In this document: one piece after another, positions 40,069 through 53,582 of the stretch | How positions within the stretch are numbered: the stretch's first letter is position 1 | Layout: every line of letters begins with the position of its first letter | From: Streptoalloteichus tenebrarius | Lineage (GTDB): Bacteria > Actinomycetota > Actinomycetes > Mycobacteriales > Pseudonocardiaceae | Length of the DNA: 64,000 nucleotides | Direction of reading: 5' to 3' | Assembly (NCBI RefSeq): GCF_024171885.1 | Contig: NZ_JAMTCP010000006.1 | Coordinates: forward strand, 160,474 to 224,473 | Notes under the pieces: model-generated | Database searches by the model: none | What the model was told of the DNA's origin: nothing | What the model saw: the letters and a program-made list of their open reading frames with translations, nothing else | Program-made: the position numbers and the translations under genes

Positions 40069-42321
40069 TCAGGCAGGAGATCCGGCCGGGGACTCGGCCG
40101 GGGCGGAGGTCCGCCGGCGGCGCCGCAGCACCGGCACGAAGTGGAGCAGCAGCGCGCTCAGCACGCCCACGCCGAAGACCGCCATGCCAGGGCCGAAGCC
40201 CGGCGGCGCCCAACTGACCTCGACGTCACCCTGCCGGGCGTCGTCGGGCAGGTCGACCGTGAGCAGGCCGGCCGGGCCGGTGCGCCACTCGACGGCCCTG
40301 CCGTTGACGGTCACCGAGTAGCCGGGCCAGGCGAGCCGGGCGAAGGTCAGCGAGGCGCGGCCCTCGCCGGTGCGCCGGAAGCTCACCTTCTCCCCGATCC
40401 GGTCGGTCATCCGGTCCGCGGTGACCTCGACGCCCGTCGCGGCCGACACGCGGCCCTCGGGCAGCGGCAGCGGGGCGATCCGCCGCCACACCGTCACCCG
40501 GTCGGTGACCTCGGCCCGGCGCCAGCCCTGCGGGGCGGGCGCGTTCCTGGTGTCGGTGAGGGCGTTCTGCACCACCACGGTCTCGGCGCGCAGCAGGTCG
40601 GCCAGTGGCCGGTCCGCGCCGGCGGGCTTCTTCCACAGCGCGTCCCACGCCTCGGGGCAGGTCGAGCCCTGGAAGATCATGCAGAGCGTGTTGTCCATGG
40701 CGTTGAAGCCAACGCCGCTGTAGGCGTTGAGGGCCTCGACGCCGGCCGCGCTGTAGTTCGAGCCGAAGAGCATGTCGCGGTAGGCCCCGTCCGGGTACCG
40801 GTCGCCCAGCGGCACGTGGCCGAAGTCCGCGATCTGCACGGTGACGCCCGGGTAGCGCTGGTCGAACCGGTCGCGGACGAGCTGCTGGCTGGTCGGGAAC
40901 TGGTAGGCGTCCACGTTCTGGTTGGTCGGGGTCCAGAAGAGCTGGAGGTTCAGCACGGCGAGGGTGCCGACCATCATCAGCGCGACGCCGGCGCGCTTGC
41001 TGACACCCAGCCGGACCAGCACCAGGACCAGCGCGAGGACCACGAGGGCTCCGACGAGGTGGCGGGCCCAGAACTGCGGGGTATCCGACCAGGCCAGGTA
41101 CGCGCCGAGCAGGACGATGACGACGGACGCGCCGGTGCGCCGCGCGGCGTGCGTGCGCTCCAGCCCCTGGCTGGCCAGCACCGCGAACAACGCGGCGACG
41201 GCGACCAGCAGGTACGGCAGCAGCCGGGCCGGCCACCGGAACATCCAGAGCTGCTCGGGGCCGAGCACCATCAGGAGGAACACCGCGCCGAAGGTGAGCA
41301 GCCCGCCGAGGTCGCGCCACCGCTCGACCAGCGTCCGCCACCGCAGCCACGGCACCAGGGGCAGCACGAACCAGGCCAGGTAGACCCCGGGGAAGGTCAT
41401 GTACCCGGTGCCCCAGATGTTGACGTAGGGCTCGAAGCTCGGCGTGCTCAGGCCGAGCAGGTCGCTGAGCGTCGGGGAGAGGAACTCGCTGTTGTGCGTG
41501 CCCTGCTCGGCCCGGAAGCCGACCGAGGAGGTCAGCAGGAACGGCAGGTAGACGACGACGCTGAGGAGCACGATGGTGCCCCCGGCGAGCACGAGGCCGC
41601 CGATGCGGTTGCGCCGGTGGTTCACCCACGCCTCGACCAGGGCGGCGAAGATCGCCACCGCCGTGCCGAGCAGGCCGTAGGGGTTGCCGGTGCCCGCGCA
41701 GAGGAAGCCGCAGACCACGACCGGCAGCAGGGAGCCGCCGCCGGCGAGCGCGCGCCGCGCCGCCCACAGGACCCAGGGCAGGAACGCCGTGACCATGACG
41801 GCGTTGACCCACGCCTCGGCGTCCATGAACAGGTTGTAGCCGCTGAACGGCATCGCGGCGCCGAGCGCGGCGGCCAGCCACGGGGTGGCGCCGTAGGAGC
41901 GGCTGAGCAGGTACACGCCGCCCGCCATGACCAGGAAGAAGGTCACCTTCACGACGGTCATGGCCAGCGCCATGTTGTCGATCTGGTAGGTGGTCACGGC
42001 CAGGGCGTCGACCAGGGGGTTCCAGATGCCGGTGGCGGCCTCGGCGGCGAAGTTGCCGCCCCGCCACATGTCGAGTTCGAGGAACGGGACGCGGCCCTCG
42101 GTCAGGGCCTGCCCCATCCTGCGCCACACCGGGATGCCGACGGCCGCGGTGTCGTCGATCGCGTAGAAGATCCGGTAGCGGAGCAGCGGGAACACCGCGC
42201 CGATCACCACCAGGACCAACATGGACAGCGGGGCGGCTCTGCGCCCCACGTCGCCGGCCGGGCGCTGCGCCGCCGGCTCGTGCCCGGCCGCCTCGGCGGC
42301 CTCCGTCCTGGTCAGGCTCAT
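40069..42321 (-). CDS. YfhO-like GT-C membrane glycosyltransferase (copy A)
   Basis: A 750-residue membrane protein with about a dozen helices. The first periplasmic loop carries MWRGGNFAAEAATGIWNP and upstream IDDTAAVGIP, where GT-C enzymes hold acidic catalytic residues. After the last main helix block comes a large periplasmic beta-rich domain (VTVQIADFGHV, LFGSNYSAAGVEAL, and [17 protein letters not shown]), then a terminal helix and a basic tail. YfhO-type proteins transfer a sugar from a polyprenyl-phosphate carrier to a cell-surface polymer. It is similar throughout to copy B at 43680. ATG at 42321 follows AAGGGAA. A hairpin separates it from glf, so it may be expressed differently. 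Confidence 0.85.
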   Translation of the reverse strand: MSLTRTEAAEAAGHEPAAQRPAGDVGRRAAPLSMLVLVVIGAVFPLLRYRIFYAIDDTAAVGIPVWRRMGQALTEGRVPFLELDMWRGGNFAAEAATGIWNPLVDALAVTTYQIDNMALAMTVVKVTFFLVMAGGVYLLSRSYGATPWLAAALGAAMPFSGYNLFMDAEAWVNAVMVTAFLPWVLWAARRALAGGGSLLPVVVCGFLCAGTGNPYGLLGTAVAIFAALVEAWVNHRRNRIGGLVLAGGTIVLLSVVVYLPFLLTSSVGFRAEQGTHNSEFLSPTLSDLLGLSTPSFEPYVNIWGTGYMTFPGVYLAWFVLPLVPWLRWRTLVERWRDLGGLLTFGAVFLLMVLGPEQLWMFRWPARLLPYLLVAVAALFAVLASQGLERTHAARRTGASVVIVLLGAYLAWSDTPQFWARHLVGALVVLALVLVLVRLGVSKRAGVALMMVGTLAVLNLQLFWTPTNQNVDAYQFPTSQQLVRDRFDQRYPGVTVQIADFGHVPLGDRYPDGAYRDMLFGSNYSAAGVEALNAYSGVGFNAMDNTLCMIFQGSTCPEAWDALWKKPAGADRPLADLLRAETVVVQNALTDTRNAPAPQGWRRAEVTDRVTVWRRIAPLPLPEGRVSAATGVEVTADRMTDRIGEKVSFRRTGEGRASLTFARLAWPGYSVTVNGRAVEWRTGPAGLLTVDLPDDARQGDVEVSWAPPGFGPGMAVFGVGVLSALLLHFVPVLRRRRRTSAPAESPAGSPA

Positions 42322-42360
42322 CGGGATTCCCTTGACTCGCTCACGGTTCGGGGTAACGGG

Positions 42361-42408
42361 CGGTCCGCCGGCGCGTCCTCCCGAGGGGGAGGGCGCGCCG
42401 GCGGACCG
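42361..42408 (-). terminator. 18-bp hairpin between glf and YfhO copy A
   Basis: Arms 42361-42378 and 42391-42408 pair with one G-U. It lies 61 bases past the glf stop and 40 bases before the YfhO-A start. It could be a terminator, an attenuator or a processing site within the minus-strand cluster. Confidence 0.6.
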
Positions 42409-42468
42409 GTGGCGTTCGTCGTCGCCGGCGTCCGGGGTTCCCGTCACGCCGGCCTCACCGGACTGGGG

Positions 42469-46461
<3,993 letters not shown>

Positions 46462-46465
<4 letters not shown>

Positions 46466-47931
46466 CGCCGCGTGCCCTCCCGCACCGCGTCCCTCCCGGC
46501 CGCGTTCGTCTCCGCGTCCTCCGCGCGGTCCGCGTCGTCCTCGTTCATGATGCGGGTCGCGGTGTTCGCGCCGGTCGCGTTCTGTGTAGCGGTCGCGTTC
46601 TGTGTAGCGGTCGCGTTCTGCGCAGCGGTCGCGTTGTTCTCACCAGTCGCGGTGTTCGCGCCGGTGACGTCCTTGCCGCTGGTGACGTCGTTCGCCCCGT
46701 CGAGGGCGCCGGGGCTGGTCTCCTGTGCCCGGGCACGTCCTGGGAGATCGTCTCCCGACGGGGCCTCCCGCGGCGATCCCACCCGCGCCGGGCCGGCGGC
46801 TCCCGGGCCGACCACCGCGGGGTCCAGCGCTGACGGCGCCGCCACGGCCCGGTCCGCCGTCGTGGGCGCGTGCGCCGGACCGGAGGCCGCCGCCGCGCCG
46901 GCGGCGGCGCCGTGCTGGAAGGCGGGGGCGTGGCCGTGCAGGTCCAGGTGGTCGGCGAACTCCGCGATCTGCTCGGCGTGCGGCCCCAGCGGCACGCTGA
47001 CCGGGGGGTCGGCCACGCCGCTGGCCTCCTTCACCAGGAAGTGCGGCCGGCGCTTGGTCTCGTAGTAGATGCGGCCGAGGTACTCGCCGAGGACCCCGAG
47101 GAACAGCAGTTGCAGGCCGCCGAGGCCGGCGACGCCGACCATCAACGTCGCGTACCCGGGGACGTCCACTCCCCTGGTCAACGAGTCGACCAGCACGAAC
47201 GCCGCGTAGGCGAAGGACAGGACCGTGACGAGGCCGCCCAGGTAGATGGCGGCGCGCAGCGGTTTGTTGTTGAACGAAACAACGCCGTCGATGCCGTAGT
47301 TGAGCAGCTTCCGGAATGTGAACTTGCTGCTGCCGGCCGCGCGCTGGACGTTGTCGTAGTCGACGACCGCGGTGTCGAAGCCGATCCAGGCGAACAACCC
47401 CTTGGAGAACCGGTTGTACTCGCCGAGGGAGAGCAACGCGCGAACCGCGCGGCGGGACAACACGCGGAAGTCGCCGACCCCGTCCTCCAGTTCGACGTCG
47501 ACGACTTTGTTGATCATGCGGTAGTACAGTCGGGAGAGCAGGCGGCGCACGGTCGGCTCGCCGGACCTGGTCCGCCGCGCGACCACCTGGTCGTGGCCCT
47601 GCCCGAGCAGCGCGACCATCCCGGCGAGCAACTGGGGCGGGTGCTGGAGGTCGGCGTCCATGATCGCGACGACGTCGCCGGTGGCCTGGCTGAGGCCGGC
47701 GAGCATCGCGGCCTCCTTGCCGAAGTTCCTGCTCAGCGCCAGGTAGCGGAACCGGGGGTCGGCCGAGGCGAGCCGGCGCAGGGCCGGCAGGGTGCCGTCC
47801 TGGCTGCCGTCGTCGACCAGCAGGACCTCGAAGTCCTCGCTCACCCCCGGCAGCACCTCGGCGAGCACGACGTGCAGGCGATCGATGCCGTGCTCCTCGT
47901 TGAAGCACGGGATCACCACGGAGAGCCGCAT
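46462..47931 (-). CDS. Polyprenyl-phosphate glycosyltransferase (GtrB/CsbB type) with long Asn/Ala/Thr tail
   Basis: A 489-residue GT2 enzyme. The catalytic part (1-240) shows LSVVIPCFNEE, LLVDDGSQDGT, ALSRNFGKEAAMLAGL, DADLQHPPQ, DGVGDFRVLSRRAV and the acceptor motif NRFSKGLFAWIGF. Two membrane helices follow (YLGGLVTVLSFAYAAFVLV and GLGGLQLLFLGVLGEYLGRIYYE), as in GtrB. It should make polyprenyl-phosphate-sugar on the inner membrane face. Uniquely, about 150 residues follow: first Pro/Ala/Gly-rich, then a repeat of NATATQ units, then an acidic end. The enzyme family normally stops soon after the YYETKRRP helix. ATG at 47931 opens the four-gene coupled cluster. Confidence 0.9.
46573..46645. 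repeat. 18-bp tandem repeat within the GT2 tail
   Basis: Units at 46573-46590 and 46591-46608 are identical; 46609-46626 differs by two bases and a fourth partial copy follows. On the coding strand the unit encodes ATQNAT-type hexapeptides, so copy number changes stay in frame. Confidence 0.85.
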
Positions 47932-48163
47932 GTCACTCCCCTGACGTCAGGCATGAACCGCTCCGCCACGAATTTCGTCGACCGTCCGGCGGGACGCCAC
48001 GGACCCCCGCCACGTCGTATTAGGACGCAACCGCCAACCCAGGGTTGTCTATCACCCACTGTTGCGTGCGCCAACGGCAGCCCTGTGCCCGTCATTGACC
48101 CATGATGGCTAAGGTTCGCCCAAAAGCAGGCAGCAACGCGGACACCGTCAGGAGGAGCGATTG

Positions 48164-50128
48164 GTGCGGGGAACGTGGCGCCGTTTCGACGCTCCCGGCC
48201 TCCGCCGTGCCCTCGGCACCCTCGCCGCCCTGACCGCCGTCGCGGTCGTGCTCGCCTGCTCCGGCCCGGCCGAGCCGGCCCCCGCGCCGGGGCCGACCGA
48301 GGAGCGGCCGGCCGTCCAGGCCAGGTCGGTGCAGGTCGTGGCGCACCAGGACGACGACATCCTGTTCATGAACCCGGACCTGAGCGCGGACGTGCGGGCG
48401 GGCCAGCCCACCACCACGGTGTTCCTGACGGCGGGCGAGGCCGACGTGCCGGACCGGGCCGAGTACGCGGCGAACCGGCAGGCCGGCGCGCGGGCCGCCT
48501 ACGCGCGAATGGCCGGCGTCGCCGACGACTGGCGGGCCGAGGCGTTGCCGGTCGGCGACCGCCAGGTCGAGCTGTACACGCTGAAGGCGCGACCGGACGT
48601 CCAGCTCGTGTTCGTGAACCTGCCCGAGGACGCCGACCCGCTCCCGCGCGGCGGTCGGGGCACGCTGACGCGGCTGTGGCACGACCGGACCAACGAGCAG
48701 CAGGTCGAGAGCGTCGTGCCGGCGCGCGCGGCCGTGCCGAGGGCGTTCACCTACAACCGGGCGGCGGTGGTGGACGTGCTCACCGGCCTGCTCGACCGAT
48801 TTCACCCGACCGTGGTACGGGTCCAGGACCCCCAGCCGGACCCCCGCTACACCACCAACTGGAAGCCGTTCCACGACCACCCGGACCACGTGATGACGGC
48901 GCGGTTCGCGGAGGAGGCCGTGCGGCGGCACGGGGCCGGCGGGCAGCAGCCCCGGTTCGTCAAGCTGAACTACCGGGACTACAACGTCGCCGACACGCCG
49001 GTGAACCTCGGCCCCGACCAGCGCAGGGACAAGGCCGAGGTGTTCGCCGACTACGTGCGGCACGACCGGCTGGCGTTCACCACGGGGATCTACGCGGCGT
49101 GGCAGGGGCGGATGCGTTACCGCTGGTCACGCGGCCACTCCTGGGTGGGGCGCAACGCGGACGGGCGCCTTCAGGCGTTCGCCGTGCTGGGGCTCGGCGT
49201 TTTGAGCTGGCGGCAGCGGGAGGACGGGCGCTGGGACGCGCCCAGCGCGCTGCCCGACGCCGGCGGCCCGCTCGCGCCGTGGCTGTCCACCGCCACCGGG
49301 CAGGACGGGCGGCTGCGTGTCTTCGGCCGGCGGCTGGACACCCACGAGATCGTCACGCTGGCCCAGTCCGAGCCCAACGGCGCCTGGGCGCCGACCTGGA
49401 CCAGCCTCGGCAACCCGAACGCCCAGACCGGTCAGACCCAGCAACGGGACATCGGCGTGCCCACCGCCTTCACCGACGCCGACGGCCGGGTCACGGTCGT
49501 CGTGCGCAACGGCGGCGGGGGCGTCAGCGCCCGCGTCCTGGAGGAGCGGGACCGGTGGTTGGAGTGGGACGACCTGGGCGGTTCCGACGTGCAGGACGGC
49601 CTCGCGGCGGCGGTGGACCGGGACGGCAGGGCGCAGGTGTTCGGCCACACGCGGGGCGGCATCGCGCACTGGGCGCAGCAACGGCGGGGCGAGCGGATGA
49701 GGCTGCGCCCGAAGCTGGGCGACGGGCCGGTCCCGGCGGGCCCGCCGGCGGTGGCGCGGCGGCAGGACGGTCGGCTCGCCGTCGTCTACCAGGCCGCGGA
49801 CAGCCTGGAGCTGGTCAGCTTCCTGGAGCAGGCCGACGGCCAGCAGTGGCGGAGGGCGGCGGCCAGCGCCCCGACGGCCGGCAGCGGGTGCGCGCCGGCG
49901 GTCGTGGCGGGGCGGGACGGGCTGCGGGTCTACCTGCGGGGAAGCTCGGGTCGGGTCGACACGACCACCCTGTCCTCGGCCGACGGTTCCCCGAAGGGGA
50001 CGGAGGCGGTGGACCGGGCGATCGTGGACTGCCCGGCGGCGGCGACCGACCGGAACGGCGGCCCGGTCATGCTCGGCATCGGCCCGGACGGCCAGCTCGT
50101 CACGGACCAGCGGCACAACAACCGCTGA
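48164..50128 (+). CDS. PIG-L family deacetylase lipoprotein with C-terminal beta-propeller
   Basis: A 654-residue protein. The N-terminus has a lipoprotein signal ending VVLAC (lipobox Cys near residue 32). The PIG-L zinc hydrolase domain follows: VVAHQDDDILFMNPDL (variant of AHPDDE), VFLTAGEAD, and HDHPDHVMTARF. Such enzymes deacetylate GlcNAc-type sugars. From about residue 320 to the end, repeated units with W..LG/GG, DGRLQAFA and DGRAQVFGH patterns resemble a PLL/tectonin-like beta-propeller that may bind glycans. GTG at 48164 follows AGGAGGAG. It is divergent from the GT2 gene, in line with a surface-glycan function. Confidence 0.86.
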   Translation: MRGTWRRFDAPGLRRALGTLAALTAVAVVLACSGPAEPAPAPGPTEERPAVQARSVQVVAHQDDDILFMNPDLSADVRAGQPTTTVFLTAGEADVPDRAEYAANRQAGARAAYARMAGVADDWRAEALPVGDRQVELYTLKARPDVQLVFVNLPEDADPLPRGGRGTLTRLWHDRTNEQQVESVVPARAAVPRAFTYNRAAVVDVLTGLLDRFHPTVVRVQDPQPDPRYTTNWKPFHDHPDHVMTARFAEEAVRRHGAGGQQPRFVKLNYRDYNVADTPVNLGPDQRRDKAEVFADYVRHDRLAFTTGIYAAWQGRMRYRWSRGHSWVGRNADGRLQAFAVLGLGVLSWRQREDGRWDAPSALPDAGGPLAPWLSTATGQDGRLRVFGRRLDTHEIVTLAQSEPNGAWAPTWTSLGNPNAQTGQTQQRDIGVPTAFTDADGRVTVVVRNGGGGVSARVLEERDRWLEWDDLGGSDVQDGLAAAVDRDGRAQVFGHTRGGIAHWAQQRRGERMRLRPKLGDGPVPAGPPAVARRQDGRLAVVYQAADSLELVSFLEQADGQQWRRAAASAPTAGSGCAPAVVAGRDGLRVYLRGSSGRVDTTTLSSADGSPKGTEAVDRAIVDCPAAATDRNGGPVMLGIGPDGQLVTDQRHNNR

Positions 50129-50191
50129 CCCACCCAACATCACTCGATCGAAGGATCTTCGACGCCGCACCGCGCCGACCCCGGCAAAACT

Positions 50192-50252
50192 GTCAGACCC
50201 CACCGGAAGAATAAATAATGGGGGTTCCCCCTCTACTAAAGGCTAGAGGGCC
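50192..50252. repeat. 61-bp structured repeat, copy 1
   Basis: Aligns with 50547-50607. The first 28 bases are nearly identical. The second half differs in sequence but keeps two hairpins: gggggttccccc and ccctcta..tagaggg. A cactaaa motif follows at 50262. Confidence 0.75.
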
Positions 50253-50546
50253 ACGATCGGGTCACTAAATCGCACCATTGCCCGCACGCTCGCGGAGCCG
50301 TTTTCAGCAGCAGCCCCGATTTTCCCCGGATCGCGGGCAAGGATTCGTCGCAATCGAACATCCTCCCGCTTGTTCTCACAAGCCCACCGCAGCGGTAACC
50401 GCTCATTCAGGAAAGCCATCTCACTCGCCCCGGGCCACGCTGGGCACGCCGCGTCCAACCCCTCGGCGCAGCGTCCACCCAGCTCGGCACCCTTCCCGCA
50501 CGGCCGGGCGAACCTCCAGCCATGCACCCCAGAACACGGCCACAAC
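50253..50546. other. Intergenic spacer between the two structured repeats
   Basis: No supportable gene in about 290 bases. Lower coding bias and no ribosome binding site on either strand. Confidence 0.35.
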
Positions 50547-50607
50547 GTCAGACCACACCGGAAGAATAAGAAAAGGGGGCTCCCCCTACTACAGGGCTGT
50601 AGGGGCC
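50547..50607. repeat. 61-bp structured repeat, copy 2
   Basis: Same length and plan as copy 1: gggggctccccc then ctacagggctgtag within cccc..gggg. Differences in the stem arms compensate for each other, suggesting that structure is conserved. A cactaaa motif follows at 50665. Confidence 0.75.
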
Positions 50608-50706
50608 TCGTCGAGGTCGGTCGGGGCCGCGCGCCGAGCACAAGTCGGACATTCACCCCGAAGATCACTAAACGGGTGGTCCGGGAGTCAGGGGAACACG
50701 ACAAAA

Positions 50707-50741
50707 GGGGCGGGCCGACGATCGTGTCGTCGGCCCGCCCC
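50707..50741 (-). terminator. Intrinsic terminator with T-tract
   Basis: A perfect 15-bp stem (50707-50721 with 50727-50741) is followed on the minus strand by TTTTGT, 26 bases past the stop of the GT2 gene ending at 50767. Confidence 0.92.
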
Positions 50742-50766
50742 TCGAAGCGGTCGCGTGCCCGCGCGC

Positions 50767-51675
50767 TCAGAGCACCGAGCGCGGGAACTCCGGCTTCGGG
50801 TTGAACCGCACGCCCCGCGCGAGCGCCTTGAGCACGCGCAGTCGCAGCGGCCAGGCCACCCTGCCCTCGCGCATGCCCCGCAGCGCGCGCTGCACCACCC
50901 GCAGGAACGCGCCGAAGTCCTCGTGGTGCAGCCGGTAGGACGCCTCGTTGCGGGCGCCGTACTCGAACTTCCAGATGTTGCTGTGGTTGATGTCCGCGAA
51001 GTTGACGCCGCGGTTGGTGCCCAGGTCGTGCACCACGACGCTGCGCAGGCACTGCACGCCGGGGCCCGCCTTGCTGAGCCGCAGCGTGTACTCCGCGTCG
51101 TCGAACCAGATGAAGTACTCCTTGAGCGGCAGACCGAAGCGGGTCATCGCCCAGCGGGGCACCAGGACCGAGACGAACGAGCAGTACGTGGTGAGCACGC
51201 CGTCGACGCCCTTGGCGAGCAGGCGGCCCCAGTCCCAGGTGGTGCCCGGGTTGTTCATCTCGCAGATGTCGCCGTCGGTCCACTTCACGACGGAGCAGGC
51301 GTAGGGCAACTGCATGCCCATGGCCTCCTCGGCCTTGGCGTGGCCGTTGACCAGCTCCTCCAACGCGTCCTCGTTGGGGTAGCAGTCGTCGTCCATGATC
51401 CAGACGAAGTCGGCGCCCAGCTCGTAGGCCTTGGACATGCCGTGCGCGAAGCCGCCGGCGCCGCCGGTGTTCTCCTCCAGCCGGAGCAGGCGGACGTGCT
51501 CGTGCTCGGTGTAGCGGGCCAGCACCTCGGGTGTGCCGTCGGTCGAGGCGTTGTCCACGACCAGCACCCAGTCCGGCTTGCGCGTCTGGGACAGGACGTG
51601 GTCGAGGACCTTGGTGACCTTGTCCTTGCGGTTGTAGGTGACGACGACAGCGGCGACGCTGGCTGGGGTGCTCAC
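50767..51675 (-). CDS. GT2 glycosyltransferase
   Basis: A 302-residue GT-A enzyme with VAAVVVTYNRKDKVTKVL, VLVVDNASTDGT, ENTGGAGGFAHGM, the metal-binding WIMDDDCYPNEDAL, FIWFDDAEYTLRLSKAG and VVHDLGTNRGVNF. It resembles the catalytic part of galactofuranosyl/rhamnosyltransferases (Rfb/GlfT2-like), but lacks the extra domains of the 630-residue GlfT2. The GTG at 51675 overlaps the upstream GT4 stop (GTGA), so the two act in one pathway. An in-frame ATG at 51684 is an alternative. Strong terminator after. Confidence 0.88.
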   Translation of the reverse strand: MSTPASVAAVVVTYNRKDKVTKVLDHVLSQTRKPDWVLVVDNASTDGTPEVLARYTEHEHVRLLRLEENTGGAGGFAHGMSKAYELGADFVWIMDDDCYPNEDALEELVNGHAKAEEAMGMQLPYACSVVKWTDGDICEMNNPGTTWDWGRLLAKGVDGVLTTYCSFVSVLVPRWAMTRFGLPLKEYFIWFDDAEYTLRLSKAGPGVQCLRSVVVHDLGTNRGVNFADINHSNIWKFEYGARNEASYRLHHEDFGAFLRVVQRALRGMREGRVAWPLRLRVLKALARGVRFNPKPEFPRSVL

Positions 51676-53318
51676 GTGAGCCATCCTTCGTAGAGGTCGC
51701 GGGTCCAGGTACGGGCGTCCGGGAGCTTGGCGAAGGCCTCCGCCTTGACCGCCTGCTCGTCCACCCAGGTCTTGCGCTGGTCCGGCGAGGTCATCATCGC
51801 GCGCAGCCGCTCGGCGGCCGTCCGCACGAACGGGAACGGGTGGCGGGGGCAGAGCAGGTCGTCGGCGATCAGCGACGCCTGCGAGCCGACGTCGGTGGAC
51901 ACCACGGGCACGCCGGCGGCGGTGGCCTCGAACGAGGTCAGGGTCAGCCCCTCGTTGTCGGAGGAGATCACCAGCGCGTCGGTCTCGGCCAGCGTGCGGG
52001 CCACCGGCTGGTCGGGGCCGCGCACCTCCAGCACGTCGCTGAGGCCCAGCCGGGCGCGGCGCGCCATGACCTCGCCCGCCAGCTCGCCGTCGCCGTGCAT
52101 GACGAACCGCACCGGGCCGGGCGCGGTCGCCCGCAGCTCGGCCGCGAGCTGGAGGAACAGGTAGGGCCGCTTCTGCTGGGTGAACCGGCCGACGAAGGAC
52201 ACCGTGAACGGGCCGGACGCCTCCTGGGCGCGGCCCGGCCGGTCGATGTCGGCGGTGGTGAGGTTGGCGAGGGTGGCCAGCTCGACCTTGTCCGGCTCGA
52301 CGCCCTGCCGGCCGATGAGGTAGTCCCTGAGCTGCGGCGAGATCACGTGGTGCTTGTCGATCATGTTCGACATGCGGACCGCGATGTCGACGAAGCCGCC
52401 GGTGCGCCACTCCAGGATGTGCAGCGAGTCGACCACCGGGATGTCGGGGCGCACGGACTTCAGCCAGGGCAGCCGCTCGTACAGCCACGTGCAGTGGTGC
52501 AGGTGCACGCCCCGGACGTCGTAGGCCGAGAGCAGGCCGTTGAGGAACGCCGACTCCTGCTCGGGGCTGATCGGGTGGGTCAGCGGCACGACCACCGCGT
52601 CGTCCAGCTCGGGCCGCTCGATCCACGGGTGGGTGGAGGGGCGGTCGGTGAGCACGATCGGCACCATGCCGGCCTCGCTCGCCATCCGCACCGTCTCCAG
52701 GGCCCAGCGCTCGGCGCCGCCCAGCTCCAGCCAGTGCAGGCCGAACAGGACGGCCCGCTTCGTGGACGGCCGGCGGGCCATGGTGCCCCTGGTCAGCCGG
52801 ACCGGCGCCTTCCTGGGCACGGGCCGGCTGCGGTGGCGGCGCTCGACCACGTCCGTGCGGAACTGGCGGAGCGCGTCGAACTGCACCGGCGCGAGGAACC
52901 GCGCCGTGCGCCGCGCCCTGCCGAGCAGGCCGGTGAGCTGGTCGTAGGCCGAGGTGGTCTGCGGGGCGCCGCCCACGTCGACCACGAGGTCCACCAGCCC
53001 GTCGGACGGGGAGAACTTGGCCGTGGTGTGCACCAGGCTGCGGACGACCAGCGAGCCGACGACCTCGCGGTCGTCCTTCCAGTCGATCTGGTGGCAGGCG
53101 GTGTCCGTCAGGGAGGGGAGCGTGCCGTCGGGACCGCGCAGCACGGTGAACCGGAAGGTCCGGCCCGGCCCGGCGAGCGCGTGGAAGTTCGCGGCGCCCA
53201 CGAGCAGGCGGCGTTCCCGCTCGTCAAGCAGACCGCCGGCACCATCAAGCCCGATACCGCTCTCGTCGAGCAGCTCGAAGGTCTTGGGAAGCTTCACGTT
53301 GTCGGCTTTTTCCGTCAC
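51672..53318 (-). CDS. GT4 glycosyltransferase with N-terminal extension
   Basis: A 548-residue protein. Residues about 185-548 form a GT-B fold of family GT4: LFGLHWLELGGAERWALETVRMA, LHILEWRTGGFVD, HHVISPQLRDYLI, VSFVGRFTQQKRP, VMHGDGELAGEV and the donor-site SSDNEGLTLTSFEATAAGVPVVSTDVGSQ with the ExxE motif. The first 185 residues are not glycosyltransferase; they contain GPGRTFRFTVLRGPDG and VVRSLVHTTAKFSPSDGLVDLVVDVGG, perhaps an accessory acceptor-binding domain. GTG at 53318 follows a weak GAAGAGAC. It is coupled to the GT2 gene downstream. Confidence 0.87.
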   Translation of the reverse strand: MTEKADNVKLPKTFELLDESGIGLDGAGGLLDERERRLLVGAANFHALAGPGRTFRFTVLRGPDGTLPSLTDTACHQIDWKDDREVVGSLVVRSLVHTTAKFSPSDGLVDLVVDVGGAPQTTSAYDQLTGLLGRARRTARFLAPVQFDALRQFRTDVVERRHRSRPVPRKAPVRLTRGTMARRPSTKRAVLFGLHWLELGGAERWALETVRMASEAGMVPIVLTDRPSTHPWIERPELDDAVVVPLTHPISPEQESAFLNGLLSAYDVRGVHLHHCTWLYERLPWLKSVRPDIPVVDSLHILEWRTGGFVDIAVRMSNMIDKHHVISPQLRDYLIGRQGVEPDKVELATLANLTTADIDRPGRAQEASGPFTVSFVGRFTQQKRPYLFLQLAAELRATAPGPVRFVMHGDGELAGEVMARRARLGLSDVLEVRGPDQPVARTLAETDALVISSDNEGLTLTSFEATAAGVPVVSTDVGSQASLIADDLLCPRHPFPFVRTAAERLRAMMTSPDQRKTWVDEQAVKAEAFAKLPDARTWTRDLYEGWLT

Positions 53319-53582
53319 GTCTCTTCGAGGGGGGTTGGGTCGGCGCTCACCGCGAGCGGGAGCCGGAAGCGAAACCGATGCTACAGCCGGACGGCGGGTG
53401 TGCTCGGTCACCCCCGGGTTCCCCCGCGGCCGATCACGCCACTCACCTGCGGCGAAGCCGTCGGACCCTCCCCCACCGGCGATCATGGGCCGGCGGGGCC
53501 GGGGACGGGGCCGCTCCCCGCCTCCGCGCCCCTGCCTCACCCTGCCGCGTGACAGCGGCGGGCTGGGGCGGGGCGGCCGGGG

